From: an uncultured Flavihumibacter sp.
GTDB lineage: Bacteria; Bacteroidota; Bacteroidia; Chitinophagales; Chitinophagaceae
DNA length: 64,000 nt
Reading direction: 5' to 3'
Assembly (NCBI GenBank): GCA_902168225.1
Contig: CABHOW010000142.1
Span: 33,968 to 97,967, forward strand
Shown here in pieces: positions 47,027 through 56,700 of this stretch (position 1 is its first letter; each line of letters opens with the position of its first letter). The notes under the pieces were generated by a model, which was given only the letters and a program-made list of their open reading frames with translations, did no database searches and was not told the origin of the DNA. Both the position numbers and the translations under genes were made by a program.

Positions 47027-47683
47027 ATGAATATCAAAACCCTCATTAGTTCGCAACAAATACAGGCTGCTATTTTTGATTTAGATGGCACATTGGTAGA
47101 TAATAATGCGTATCACTTGGCTTCTTGGAGAAAATACCTGGAAGAAAAGAAAATTGATATTACCGAAGAAAATTACAGGCGATATATTAATGGAAGAACC
47201 AATAAAGATGCTATTGAATATATCTATCAGCGTAAAATGACCGATGAAGAGGCTATGGTTTACGCTTTGGAAAAAGAAGCCGTTTATCGGAAAATGTATG
47301 CTCCTCATATTAAACCGGTGAATGGTTTAGTTCCGCTTTTAGGATTACTGCAATCTTCAGGAATTAAAATAGGAATGGCTACATCAGGTGTTCCTGTAAA
47401 TATTGATTTTTTATTTCAACATATTCCTATTAAAGATTATTTCACTGCAATCGTTCATTCGCATCATATTACAAAAGGAAAGCCGGATCCGGAGATTTAT
47501 AGAAAGGCAGCCGAGAAATTAGAAGTATCGCCCCAAAACTGTATAGCTTTTGAAGATGCAGCAGTTGGCGCATCGTCAGCAAAATCTGCAGGCATGTATA
47601 CGATTGCTTTATTAACAACACAAAAAAGAGAAGAGTTAACGGCTGCCGATTTAATTATTAAAGATTTTACCGAGTTATACTAA
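47027..47683 (+). CDS. HAD-superfamily phosphatase/phosphomutase, beta-phosphoglucomutase-like
   Basis: This 218-residue protein has all HAD motifs: FDLDGTLVDNNAYH (nucleophile Asp), GMATSG, KGKPDPEIY with Lys, and FEDAAVGASSAKSAGM. The helical cap sits between motifs I and II (residues 25-90), as in beta-phosphoglucomutases and sugar-phosphate phosphatases. The substrate cannot be assigned. It lies close behind nadA (14 bases) and is followed 32 bases later by the M19 dipeptidase; co-expression is plausible without a known metabolic link. Confidence 0.88.
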   Translation: MNIKTLISSQQIQAAIFDLDGTLVDNNAYHLASWRKYLEEKKIDITEENYRRYINGRTNKDAIEYIYQRKMTDEEAMVYALEKEAVYRKMYAPHIKPVNGLVPLLGLLQSSGIKIGMATSGVPVNIDFLFQHIPIKDYFTAIVHSHHITKGKPDPEIYRKAAEKLEVSPQNCIAFEDAAVGASSAKSAGMYTIALLTTQKREELTAADLIIKDFTELY

Positions 47684-47715
47684 CAATTTTTTTAGCTTTA
47701 GCACAAAGCAATCAT

Positions 47716-48882
47716 ATGAAAGCTGTATTATGGCTAAGCTTATGCATAAGTAGTGTAGTAAATGCCCAACATTTTATAAATATTCACCAAAAAGCAAAAA
47801 TGGTGGATACACATAATGATCTACTTACAGCAGTAATTGAGAAGAATCTATTGATGGACGGCGATCTGAGGGGAAAAACACATTCCGATCTTAAGCGATT
47901 TAAAGAGGCCGGGGTAGATTGTCAGTTATTCTCTGTTTGGTGCGATGGAGAAAAACAACACCCTTATGCATGGGCTAATCGAGAAATAGATACATTATAT
48001 GCGGTAGCCGCAAGAAATCCTGATAAAATAGCGATCGTTGCCAATAGTAAACAAGCTTTTAAAACCATTAAGGACGGAAAAATAGCTGCCATGTTTGGGG
48101 TAGAGGGCGGACATATGATTGAAAATGATATTAACAAGCTCGATAGTTTATATGCAAGAGGTGTTCGTTATATGACCCTCACCTGGAATAATTCTACTAA
48201 TTGGGCGAGTTCCGCTATGGCAGAAAGTACGCAGGCATTAGCAAAAAAAGGGCTTACGGATTTTGGTATTCAGGTTGTACAGCGAATGAATAAGCTGGGT
48301 ATGTTAGTAGATTTGAGTCATGTTGGAGAACAAACTTTTTGGGATGCTATCAAAACAACAACAAAACCTGTTTTGGTATCCCACAGCAATGCCTATACAC
48401 TTTGCCCTGTTTTTAGAAATTTAAAAGATGAGCAGATCAAAGCAGTTGCTCAAAACGGAGGTGTTATTCATCTAAATTTTTATTCCGGATTTGTAGATAG
48501 CGGATTTAAGAAAAGGGAAATCGCATTTATGACATCTCATGCCAAAGAAATTGATTCCCTAAAACAAACGGGAATGCAACAAGAATATGCAATGAGTATC
48601 ATTACCGCTAAATACCAAGAAGAATCAAATGCTTTGCGCCCACCTTTAAGTGCCTTGCTCGATCATTTAGATTATATTGTAAAAATTGCCGGCGTTGATC
48701 ATGTGGGAGTGGGCTCTGATTTCGACGGCATTACTTCATCTCCTCAACAACTGGATGACGTAACGAATTATCCTTTGATCACAAAAGCCTTATTAGAAAG
48801 GGGCTATAGTAAAAAAGATATTTATAAAATAATGGGAGGGAATTTTTGGCGTGTGTTAGTAGCTAATGAAAAAACTAAATAA
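47716..48882 (+). CDS. Secreted M19 membrane-dipeptidase family protein
   Basis: This 388-residue protein has a short signal peptide (AVLWLSLCISSVVNAQ). M19 zinc ligands are present: HND in VDTHNDLLTAV, Glu in GVEGGHMIEND, His in DLSHVGEQTFWD and VSHSNAYTLCPVFRN, and Asp in GVGSDFDGI. Renal-dipeptidase-type enzymes split dipeptides, including D-amino-acid ones; a role in peptidoglycan or peptide recycling in the periplasm is possible. The histidine kinase starts eight bases later. Confidence 0.93.
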   Translation: MKAVLWLSLCISSVVNAQHFINIHQKAKMVDTHNDLLTAVIEKNLLMDGDLRGKTHSDLKRFKEAGVDCQLFSVWCDGEKQHPYAWANREIDTLYAVAARNPDKIAIVANSKQAFKTIKDGKIAAMFGVEGGHMIENDINKLDSLYARGVRYMTLTWNNSTNWASSAMAESTQALAKKGLTDFGIQVVQRMNKLGMLVDLSHVGEQTFWDAIKTTTKPVLVSHSNAYTLCPVFRNLKDEQIKAVAQNGGVIHLNFYSGFVDSGFKKREIAFMTSHAKEIDSLKQTGMQQEYAMSIITAKYQEESNALRPPLSALLDHLDYIVKIAGVDHVGVGSDFDGITSSPQQLDDVTNYPLITKALLERGYSKKDIYKIMGGNFWRVLVANEKTK

Positions 48883-48890
48883 AAGCAATT

Positions 48891-50270
48891 ATGTCGGGGT
48901 CATTTGTACTTTTTCTGGTATCTCTAATATTGATAGAGAGAATAAGAAGATTTAGTAAAAGAGAACAAATAAATGAACTCTTTCGAAACTTCCAATTATT
49001 ATTATATATATGTATTAGTTTTTATCTATTCAGTAATTTGCTGCATGAAAAGGTTACGAGATGGATCTGGGTTATTGGATTAGGTTGCTTACTATATTAT
49101 TGCTTTAATAAAAATCAATTACAAACGCAACGTAAACTGTTCTGGGCGGCGGTTCCTATTTTAGTAGCAAGTGTTATATCAAATATCAGTTGGTTAATCA
49201 GCGCCTCTTTTTATAAGGAGTGGAAAGTCTTTTATGATAATGCAGAAGGGGTAGCATTTATATGGATGCTTGCTATTTTGTTCAGCCAGAATAAGTTGAA
49301 TAAGCAATTAGAAAAAGAAAGGAAGGAGCGAAAAGAAGAAGAGGCGCGAAACAGGGCGATAGCACTACGAAAAGTGGAGCTGGAGGTATTGGTACAAGAA
49401 CGAACGGCAGAAATAAGTAAACAAAAAGAAGAGCTTGAAAAAACAGTGGAAGAATTAAAATCTACCCAACAACAACTGATCCAATCGGAGAAGATGGCAA
49501 GCTTGGGAGAACTTACGGCAGGTATTGCGCATGAGATACAGAACCCATTGAATTTTGTAAATAATTTTTCAGAGCTAAATAATGAATTATTACAAGAGCT
49601 GGGACCCCTCGACAAGCTCGGGGTGACAGCCGACCAACAAGATATTCTAAAAGATATTCAATCCAACTCCGAGAAGATCAATCACCATGGACAAAGAGCT
49701 GCATCGATAGTAAAGGGCATGCTGCAGCACTCCAGAAGTTCAAGCGGACAAAAAGAACCCACCGATATCAATGCTTTATGTGATGAATATTTACGACTAG
49801 CCTATCATGGCTTAAGAGCCAAAGACAAGAGCTTTAATGCAGCGTTTAAAACTGATTTTGATGCAAGTATACCGAAAGTGAGTATCGTACCACAGGATAT
49901 GGGGAGGGTGATATTGAACCTAATTAATAATGCGTTTTACGCGTGCACTGAGCGGAGTCGAAGTGCCGCGGGGGAATCTGAAATCTTCAATCTGGAATCT
50001 GATGGCCAATACACCCCGCTTGTTACCGTAAGCACCAAAAACTTAGGGAATAAAATAGAAATCAACATATCCGACAACGGAACGGGGATTCCTAATGATA
50101 TCAAAGAAAAAATCTTCCAGCCTTTCTTCACCACCAAACCAACCGGACAAGGAACGGGTTTAGGATTAAGCCTTGCGTATGATATCGTTACCAAAGCGCA
50201 TGGAGGTAAGTTGGAAGTTGAGAGTGAGCAAGGAAAGGGGACGACTTTTAAGATTGAGATACCGGTATAG
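48891..50270 (+). CDS. Membrane-bound histidine kinase
   Basis: This 459-residue protein has several membrane helices (residues 1-17, 31-50, 58-75, 85-105, 117-132), then a coiled coil (about 140-190), the HisKA domain with [13 protein letters not shown] (His214), and an ATPase domain with GTGIPN and [12 protein letters not shown]. No periplasmic sensor domain. The core from [11 protein letters not shown] is almost identical in DNA and protein to the giant kinase at 9129-16130. Two palindromic repeats are embedded in the frame: one encodes GPLDKLGVT (49605-49623, shared with the giant kinase) and one CTERSRSA (49945-49966, only here). It leads the receiver and cyclase genes that follow. Confidence 0.92.
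   Translation: MSGSFVLFLVSLILIERIRRFSKREQINELFRNFQLLLYICISFYLFSNLLHEKVTRWIWVIGLGCLLYYCFNKNQLQTQRKLFWAAVPILVASVISNISWLISASFYKEWKVFYDNAEGVAFIWMLAILFSQNKLNKQLEKERKERKEEEARNRAIALRKVELEVLVQERTAEISKQKEELEKTVEELKSTQQQLIQSEKMASLGELTAGIAHEIQNPLNFVNNFSELNNELLQELGPLDKLGVTADQQDILKDIQSNSEKINHHGQRAASIVKGMLQHSRSSSGQKEPTDINALCDEYLRLAYHGLRAKDKSFNAAFKTDFDASIPKVSIVPQDMGRVILNLINNAFYACTERSRSAAGESEIFNLESDGQYTPLVTVSTKNLGNKIEINISDNGTGIPNDIKEKIFQPFFTTKPTGQGTGLGLSLAYDIVTKAHGGKLEVESEQGKGTTFKIEIPV
49605..49623. repeat. Intragenic palindromic repeat CCCCTCGACAAGCTCGGGG
   Basis: This imperfect hairpin sequence is read as part of GPLDKLGVT in the kinase. The same bases occur in the giant kinase gene at 9806-9824 on the other strand. 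Such sequences are widespread in Bacteroidota genomes. Confidence 0.7.
49945..49966. repeat. Intragenic palindromic repeat with GCACT/AGTGC ends
   Basis: The core CACTGAGCGGAGTCGAAGTG is read as TERSRS inside the ATPase domain, just after the N-box. The giant kinase has different sequence at this place, so the repeat entered, or was replaced, after the two kinase cores separated. Confidence 0.7.
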
Positions 50271-50403
50271 GATATGAGATAAGAGTTGCGGGATACGGGT
50301 TGCGAGTTTTAAGAAAATTAATTAACCCGAAACTAGTCTGCCGCTATGGATTGCTACTCGTAACCAAATAAAAATATTTGTAGATTTACCGAAAATAGCT
50401 GCT

Positions 50404-50781
50404 ATGAAAATTCTTGTTGTGGATGATGAGCTGGATGTACAAACGCTCTTCCAACAAAAATTTAGGAAGGAAATAAGAGAGGGAGAATTCGATTTTGCTT
50501 TTGCCACTTCCGGAGAAGCTGCATTAGCGTATATGACCAATCATCAACAAGAAGCAGTATTAATCCTTTCTGATATTAATATGCCCGGGATGAGTGGGTT
50601 ACAACTATTAGCCAAAATTAAAAAAGAATATGCAACTCCACCGCCTGTGGTGATGATGATTACCGCTTATGGAGATGCAGAAAATCAACGTCAGGCAACA
50701 GCGTTAGGAGCAGATGATTTTTTAACCAAACCGGTTGATTTTATTTCTTTGAAAGAAAAACTAAAACACATTATCGCATGA
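50404..50781 (+). CDS. Single-domain response regulator
   Basis: This 125-residue protein is one receiver domain: acidic pair DDE at residues 7-9, phospho-acceptor Asp in LSDINMPG (near residue 58), Thr in MITAYGD and Lys in TKPVDF. No output domain, so it relays phosphate or acts on a partner such as the neighbouring kinase or cyclase. Its start is 133 bases after the kinase stop, and the stop overlaps the start of the receiver-cyclase gene by four bases. The two receivers are close relatives. Confidence 0.92.
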   Translation: MKILVVDDELDVQTLFQQKFRKEIREGEFDFAFATSGEAALAYMTNHQQEAVLILSDINMPGMSGLQLLAKIKKEYATPPPVVMMITAYGDAENQRQATALGADDFLTKPVDFISLKEKLKHIIA

Positions 50782-51809
50782 CGAAGATCCTGGTAGCCGA
50801 TGATGAGGCGGATTTGGAAACCCTGATCCGACAGAAATTTCGCCAAAAGATAAGAGAAAACGAATACGAATTTGTTTTTGCTGCAAACGGTAAAGAGGCG
50901 TTGAAAAAAATGGAAGATAACCCCGACGTTTCAGTGGTATTGAGTGATATCAATATGCCGGAAATGGATGGACTAACACTATTATCCAAAATTTGTGAAA
51001 ATACGCCATTGATTAAAACGGTTATGGTATCCGCATATGGCGATATGGATAATATACGCACTGCTATGAATAGGGGCGCTTTCGATTTTGTAACCAAGCC
51101 TGTAAATTTTGAAGACCTTGAAATAACAGTAGCCAAAACCATCAAACATGTTTTGCAACTAAAGCAAACACTACAAGCCATAAAGGAGAATAATATTCTT
51201 AAAATGTATGTTGATGAAAATGTACTCAACTTTATGGGTACAAAAGAATATGAAGAATCATTGATGGCCAATGAAAGTATAGAAGCTAGTGTTGCTTTTG
51301 TAGATATCTGTGGATTTACGGCCATCAGCGAAAAAGAAAAACCCGATACGGTAGTAAGAATGTTGAATACCTATTTTGATTTGATGGTCAAAGAAATTCT
51401 GGCACAAGGCGGGGTCATAGATAAATTTATTGGAGATTGTGTAATGGCTGTATTTAAGGGTAATTATCATTTAGATAGGGCTATTGACGCCTCTTTAGCC
51501 ATCCGTAAAAATATTGCTGCCCTACCTGCAGAACACTCCTTCGTTCCACAAGTATCTATTGGTATTCGCAGTGGAGAAATGGTTTCAGGGAATATTGGTT
51601 CAGCAACATTGAAAAGATTGGATTTTACCGTTATTGGCGATACCGTTAACACGGCACAGCGCATACAATCGGCAGCCGGTAAAAACCAAATCGCCATTGC
51701 CTCCGATGATTATGAGAAAGTTAAGCTGGCATTTGAATGCAAAGAAATAGGCGCATACAGTTTAAAGAACAAAGAAGCGGCGGTAAAGCTTTATGAAGTA
51801 ATACAATAA
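50778..51809 (+). CDS. Receiver-coupled class III nucleotidyl cyclase
   Basis: In this 343-residue protein an N-terminal receiver ([20 protein letters not shown]) is joined by a helix to a class III cyclase domain (about 165-343). The metal Asp residues are in FVDICGFTA and IGDCVMAVF; Lys in VIDKFIGD and Asp in [12 protein letters not shown] are the purine-selecting pair expected for ATP, so cAMP is the likely product. Phosphorylation by the kinase would control cyclase activity. It overlaps the previous receiver gene and is followed two bases later by the HD-YitT gene, so all are one operon. Confidence 0.9.
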   Translation: MTKILVADDEADLETLIRQKFRQKIRENEYEFVFAANGKEALKKMEDNPDVSVVLSDINMPEMDGLTLLSKICENTPLIKTVMVSAYGDMDNIRTAMNRGAFDFVTKPVNFEDLEITVAKTIKHVLQLKQTLQAIKENNILKMYVDENVLNFMGTKEYEESLMANESIEASVAFVDICGFTAISEKEKPDTVVRMLNTYFDLMVKEILAQGGVIDKFIGDCVMAVFKGNYHLDRAIDASLAIRKNIAALPAEHSFVPQVSIGIRSGEMVSGNIGSATLKRLDFTVIGDTVNTAQRIQSAAGKNQIAIASDDYEKVKLAFECKEIGAYSLKNKEAAVKLYEVIQ

Positions 51810-51811
51810 TT

Positions 51812-53272
51812 ATGCAGTATCAAGAAGCATATCAATTTATGATCAATAAGCTGGAAAGTGGTTTACCGCCATACTTAAGCTATCATAATATTGACCATAC
51901 GAAAAGTGTAATAGAGGCTTCGGAACTAATTGCGGCCAGAGAAGGAATATATGGCGACGAACTTTTACTTTTAAAAACAGCAGCTCTTTTTCATGATAGT
52001 GGATTTTTACAAGATTATCAGCAGCATGAAATGATATCTGTATCACTGGCAAAAAAACATTTACCTGCTTTTGGCTATACGGAGGAACAGATCGAAAAAA
52101 TTGCTGCCATGATCATGGCAACCAAATTACCACAGTCGCCCAAAGATCATTTGGCAAAAATCTTGTGTGATGCGGATCTATATTATTTAGGCGGACCGGA
52201 TTATACCGCTAATGCCGATAAACTGTTTAGCGAGAATAAAAAAATCGGATTGTATAAAAGCAAAACAGAATGGTTGATTCAACAAATAGGCTTTTTAACA
52301 TCACATCAATATTTTACAGAAACAGCCAAAGCAGATCTTGATACAGTAAAGCAACAGAATCTGAAAAAGCTCGAGCAAATCCTCCTCCCAAGTGCGGAAG
52401 AGAAACACAAAGATTCGAATTGGGTCATTATACAAGATGCCGCACAAGTACTCTTGGGTGTTGTTATGGCAGGCATAGCTTTGAAAGGCTTTTTAGTACC
52501 CAATCATTTTTTCGATGGAGGCGTAACGGGGATGTCGCTACTAGCGCATGAGCTCTATCATTGGAACCTGGCATTTAATATTATACTTTTCAACTTACCA
52601 TTGGTGATCGTTTCTTTTTTTTCTGTTGGGAAGCGATTTGCGGTTCGCATGATGGTAAGCGTAATACTACTGGGGATTTGTTTAAAATGGTTACCTGAAT
52701 TAAGTTTAACTCACGATAAATTATTAATATCCATTTTTGGCGGTGCTTTTTTGGGAACAGGAATCGGGCTGGTAATGCGCGCGGGTGCCGCATTAGATGG
52801 CATAGAAGTATTTGCGCTTTATACCCTCAAACGCACATCTTTCACTATCACTGAAATTATTTTAGCATTTAATACCCTCATTTTTATTGTTGCCGCTTTT
52901 AAGTTTAATATTGAAACAGCACTATATTCCATTCTTACCTATTTTACAGCTACTCGTTGTATAGACTATGTGGTGGAAGGGGTGCAGGCCTATACCGGCG
53001 TAACTATTATTTCTGCGAAGAGCGACGCTATCAAATATCAGCTAGTTAATAAATTAGGAAGAGGGATTACTGTTTATAAAGGAGAGCGCGGATTTTTACC
53101 AGGCAAATTTGATGTTAGTGCTGAATGTGATATTATTTTTACGGTGATTACACGATTAGAATTACGCAAACTAAAAAACCTTATTAGCGAGGTAGACCCG
53201 AAGGCCTTTATTTATGCAAGCACTATTCGTGAGGCATCGGGCGGAATTTTAAAGAAGATAGGAAGGCATTAA
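51812..53272 (+). CDS. HD-domain/YitT-type membrane fusion protein
   Basis: In this 486-residue protein, residues about 1-190 form an HD-type domain (HNIDHTKSV, FHDSGFLQDYQQHE, CDADLYYLGG), seen in phosphohydrolases. Residues about 205-400 are five to six membrane helices of YitT/DUF161 type (NHFFDGGVTGMSLLAHELY, AGAALDGIEVFAL), followed by the DUF2179 tail (GITVYKGERGF). YitT proteins are of unknown function. Linking HD to YitT, directly after a cyclase, suggests nucleotide-signal breakdown tied to a membrane protein. That is an inference. The fusion is one continuous frame with no sign of frameshift. Confidence 0.88.
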   Translation: MQYQEAYQFMINKLESGLPPYLSYHNIDHTKSVIEASELIAAREGIYGDELLLLKTAALFHDSGFLQDYQQHEMISVSLAKKHLPAFGYTEEQIEKIAAMIMATKLPQSPKDHLAKILCDADLYYLGGPDYTANADKLFSENKKIGLYKSKTEWLIQQIGFLTSHQYFTETAKADLDTVKQQNLKKLEQILLPSAEEKHKDSNWVIIQDAAQVLLGVVMAGIALKGFLVPNHFFDGGVTGMSLLAHELYHWNLAFNIILFNLPLVIVSFFSVGKRFAVRMMVSVILLGICLKWLPELSLTHDKLLISIFGGAFLGTGIGLVMRAGAALDGIEVFALYTLKRTSFTITEIILAFNTLIFIVAAFKFNIETALYSILTYFTATRCIDYVVEGVQAYTGVTIISAKSDAIKYQLVNKLGRGITVYKGERGFLPGKFDVSAECDIIFTVITRLELRKLKNLISEVDPKAFIYASTIREASGGILKKIGRH

Positions 53273-53394
53273 GTTGATAGAGCGTTACTTTAACATATCA
53301 TAAGTATTCGTTTATCATGGAAGTACATTATCACCCACTCATCCAACAAAATATTGCCCCGAATTTTTTATGATGTAAATTAACCGCTTAAATT

Positions 53395-55311
53395 ATGCAC
53401 ATGAGAAAACTATTTGTATGGGCGTTGGCCGTTTTGTATTTTTCAGCCGGCAATGCCCAACGCACACAAAAGCCACCGCTTCATGGAAAAAAATGGATGG
53501 CAGTTACAGGTAAACCCTTAGCAGCTACCGCAGGGTCTATGATTTTTCAACAAGGCGGAAATGCCGTAGATGCCGCTTGTGCCATGCTGGCCGCCACTTG
53601 TACCATGTGGGATGTACTCAGCTGGGGGGGCGAAACCCAAGCCATTATCTATAATCCTAAAACGGGGAAAGTAATTGGCATTAATGCATTGGGTGTGGCG
53701 CCAACGGGAGCTACTCCAGAGTTTTTTAAATCGAAAGGGTTTGGGTATCCGCCGGAATATGGTCCACTCGCTGCTGTGACACCCGGTACGGTAGGCGGAT
53801 TGTGTCATATGCTCATGGAATATGGCACAATGAGTTTAAAACAAGTATTAGCTCCCGCCATGGATCTGGCATCTGGCTATCCTATCGAAGCAGAAACCGC
53901 CAATAGCATCGAAAGAAATAAAGAGCGTATTAAACAATGGCCCTATAGTAAAAAAGTATTCTTAGTACATGAAGGCGAAAAAAGAGAAGCACCTGAGGCA
54001 GGAGAAATTTTTGTACAAAAAGACTTATTAAATACACTTACTAAATTAGTTGAAGCGGAACAACAAGCTTTGAAGCAAAAGAAAACACGCAAACAAGCCA
54101 TACAAGCCGCATACGACCGTTTTTATAAAGGAGATATTGCCAAAGAAATTGTACGCAGTAATCAAGAGCAAGGCGGATTATTTACCGTGGCCGATTTAGC
54201 CAATTGGAAAGTAAAGGAAGAAGATCCTGCGCATGTAAATTATAGAGGTATTGATGTGTATAAGTTAAATCAGTGGACACAAGGCCCTTCCCTGTTACAG
54301 GCATTGAATATTTTAGAGAATTTCGATCTGAAAAAAATGGGGTATAATTCGCCGCAATATATCAATACCCTATATCAAAGCATGAGCTTGAGTTTTGCCG
54401 ATCGCGATTTTTATTATGGGGATCCTGCTTATGCACCAACGCTTCAACCTATGAAAGGTTTATTGAGTAAGGAGTATGCCAAACAACGTGCCTCATTAAT
54501 TACGCAAGACAAAGCCAATAATGATATTTTTCCGGGAGACCCCTATCCTTTTGAGGGGCGCACGAATCCTTATGTTGATCAATTAAAGCGCTGGAAGAAT
54601 ATGATGGCAGATACGGGTAAGCGAAATTTCGTTCCCTCACACGATAGTGTATCCATTGCTATGTTGAGCCCAAGTGAGAAAAAAGAAAGAGAAGAATATA
54701 TGGATCGTTTATGGCGCGGGACCACCAGTGTAGAAGCTGCCGATGCCGAGGGCTGGGTGGTTTCTATAACACCCAGTGGCGGTTGGTTACCGGCTTGTAT
54801 TGCGGGTAATACCGGTGTGGGTATGAGTCAGCGAATGCAGAGCTTTGTATTAGATGCATCTTTGAACCCCTTTAATGTAGTGGCTCCGGGCAAACGTCCG
54901 CGCGTTACACTAACACCTAGTATGGCTTTAAAAGATGGAAAGCCCTATATTTCTTTTGCGGTGCAGGGAGGTGATACACAGGATCAAAATCTATTACAGT
55001 TCTTTTTAAATATGACGGAGTTTGGAATGACTGTACAACAAGCTACCGAAGCCGCCAATATAAATACGAATCAGTTGTGGCTATCGCTTGGGGGCTCTAA
55101 GCCGGGAGATCGCAAGCCCAAACCGGGAGAAATTTTATTGGGAAGGACTACCCCCGCAGCTACGCAGGATGCATTGAAGAAAATGGGATACAAAATAAAC
55201 CTAGGCGACCGAACCAGTGGCCCCATCAACGCCATATTTCTCGATAAAAAACATGGTAGTATTTGGGGAGGATCTTCTAATAATGGAGAAGATTATGGCA
55301 TAGGCTGGTAA
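53395..55311 (+). CDS. Secreted gamma-glutamyltranspeptidase-family protein
   Basis: This 638-residue protein has a signal peptide (RKLFVWALAVLYFSAGNAQ); the ATG two codons later (53401) is equally possible. The Ntn-hydrolase GGT layout is visible: GKPLAATAGSMIFQQGGNAVDAACAM in the large subunit, then WRGTTSVEAADAEGWVVSITPS, where the Thr-Thr-Ser block marks the autoprocessing site and new N-terminal Thr. GGT enzymes transfer gamma-glutamyl groups from glutathione in the periplasm. Some homologues use other amides; the specificity here is not certain. It stands alone between HD-YitT and recA. Confidence 0.88.
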   Translation: MHMRKLFVWALAVLYFSAGNAQRTQKPPLHGKKWMAVTGKPLAATAGSMIFQQGGNAVDAACAMLAATCTMWDVLSWGGETQAIIYNPKTGKVIGINALGVAPTGATPEFFKSKGFGYPPEYGPLAAVTPGTVGGLCHMLMEYGTMSLKQVLAPAMDLASGYPIEAETANSIERNKERIKQWPYSKKVFLVHEGEKREAPEAGEIFVQKDLLNTLTKLVEAEQQALKQKKTRKQAIQAAYDRFYKGDIAKEIVRSNQEQGGLFTVADLANWKVKEEDPAHVNYRGIDVYKLNQWTQGPSLLQALNILENFDLKKMGYNSPQYINTLYQSMSLSFADRDFYYGDPAYAPTLQPMKGLLSKEYAKQRASLITQDKANNDIFPGDPYPFEGRTNPYVDQLKRWKNMMADTGKRNFVPSHDSVSIAMLSPSEKKEREEYMDRLWRGTTSVEAADAEGWVVSITPSGGWLPACIAGNTGVGMSQRMQSFVLDASLNPFNVVAPGKRPRVTLTPSMALKDGKPYISFAVQGGDTQDQNLLQFFLNMTEFGMTVQQATEAANINTNQLWLSLGGSKPGDRKPKPGEILLGRTTPAATQDALKKMGYKINLGDRTSGPINAIFLDKKHGSIWGGSSNNGEDYGIGW

Positions 55312-55346
55312 AATACCGTGAAAAAATAAAGAAAACGAGTATAAAT

Positions 55347-55376
55347 ACGCCCCGACCACTGCGTCGGGGCGTTTAC
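55347..55376 (+). terminator. Rho-independent terminator after the GGT gene
   Basis: A perfect ten-base stem ACGCCCCGAC/GTCGGGGCGT (55347-55356 with 55363-55372), loop CACTGC, is followed by TTAC; the T-tract is short but the stem is very stable. Confidence 0.75.
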
Positions 55377-55469
55377 TTTAGCACAATAATTAAAAAACTA
55401 AATGCGTTAGTAAAAAAATACTAAAAAAATTAGTGTTAATAATTAAAAATACTACTTTTACCATCCCAT

Positions 55470-55477
55470 TAAATTTG
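55470..55477 (+). promoter_or_regulatory. Candidate -7 box of recA
   Basis: TAAATTTG matches TAnnTTTG and ends 19 bases before the recA ATG. No LexA-type box was noticed near it. Confidence 0.45.
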
Positions 55478-55496
55478 ACCCATTAAATTAAACATC

Positions 55497-56519
55497 ATGA
55501 GTAATGCAGAAAAACTAAAAGCGTTAAAACTAACGATAGATAAGATTGATAAAGACTTCGGTAAGGGCAGTGTGATGCTCATGAATGAAAAAAGTCAGGA
55601 ACCCATGGAAGTGGTATCAACCGGCTCTATCGGGTTAGATACAGCCTTGGGCGTTGGTGGTTTACCAAAAGGAAGAATTGTGGAGATATATGGCCCTGAA
55701 TCATCCGGTAAAACAACTGTTGCCATTCATGTAATTGCAGAAGCGCAGAAAAAAGGCGGTATGTGCGCGATCATAGATGCAGAGCACGCATTTGATAGTG
55801 CTTACGCACAGAAACTTGGTGTTGATGTAGATAATTTATTGATTTCTCAACCCGATTATGGGGAGCAGGCATTAGAAATTGCCGACAGGTTAATTCTTTC
55901 GGGAGCATTAGATGTTGTAGTAATCGACTCCGTAGCCGCTCTGGTACCAAAAGGAGAATTAGAGGGAGAAATGGGTGATAGCAAAATGGGTTTACAAGCA
56001 CGATTGATGAGCCAGGCCCTTCGTAAGCTCACTGCTACTATTAATAAAACAAATACCATTTGCATATTCATTAATCAACTCCGCGAAAAAATTGGAGTAA
56101 TGTTTGGTAACCCCGAAACCACAACCGGTGGTAATGCGCTTAAATTCTATGCATCGGTTCGTTTGGATATCCGAAGAATGACGCAGATCAAAGATGGTGA
56201 TGCAGCTATCGGTAATCGTGTAAAAGTAAAAGTGGTAAAGAATAAAGTAGCGCCTCCTTTCCGTGCAGCTGAATTTGATTTAGTATTCGGAGAAGGTATT
56301 TCTAAAGTAGGGGAAATAATAGATATGGGTGTTGAATTGGGTATTGTTCAAAAAAGCGGAAGCTGGTTTAGCTATGAATCAAACAAACTCGGTCAGGGTA
56401 GAGATGCCGTAAAAACGCTATTAAATGATAATCCTGAACTTGCTAAAGAAATAGAAGGAAAAATTAGGGCCAAACTCATTGTAGATGCCCCGGCTCCTGT
56501 TCAGCAGGAAGAAGAATAG
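55497..56519 (+). CDS. recA: Recombinase RecA
   Basis: This 340-residue protein forms filaments on single-stranded DNA, exchanges strands and, where present, triggers LexA cleavage. Family markers are Walker [26 protein letters not shown], the loop-2 block [24 protein letters not shown], and [16 protein letters not shown]. The C-terminus is short and acidic (QQEEE), as usual. It is flanked by strong terminators on both sides, so it is monocistronic; a TAnnTTTG box precedes it. No recX is next to it. Confidence 0.98.
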   Translation: MSNAEKLKALKLTIDKIDKDFGKGSVMLMNEKSQEPMEVVSTGSIGLDTALGVGGLPKGRIVEIYGPESSGKTTVAIHVIAEAQKKGGMCAIIDAEHAFDSAYAQKLGVDVDNLLISQPDYGEQALEIADRLILSGALDVVVIDSVAALVPKGELEGEMGDSKMGLQARLMSQALRKLTATINKTNTICIFINQLREKIGVMFGNPETTTGGNALKFYASVRLDIRRMTQIKDGDAAIGNRVKVKVVKNKVAPPFRAAEFDLVFGEGISKVGEIIDMGVELGIVQKSGSWFSYESNKLGQGRDAVKTLLNDNPELAKEIEGKIRAKLIVDAPAPVQQEEE

Positions 56520-56542
56520 TTTTTAGGTTGGGTTAGTAATAC

Positions 56543-56579
56543 AGTCCCGGTAAGCCTTCTCGGCAATCGGGACTTTTTT
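56543..56579 (+). terminator. Rho-independent terminator of recA
   Basis: AGTCCCG (56543-56549) pairs with CGGGACT (56568-56574), followed by TTTTT, 24 bases after the recA stop. Confidence 0.85.
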
Positions 56580-56700
56580 ATGTCATTACATAAAATATTC
56601 CCCTAATATTCAGCGTTTTAAGAATGCCGAGCGGCTATTTTCAGATATCTGTTTGATTAGATATTGTTATATGGTTGTAATCGGTTAATCGCATCCTAAA

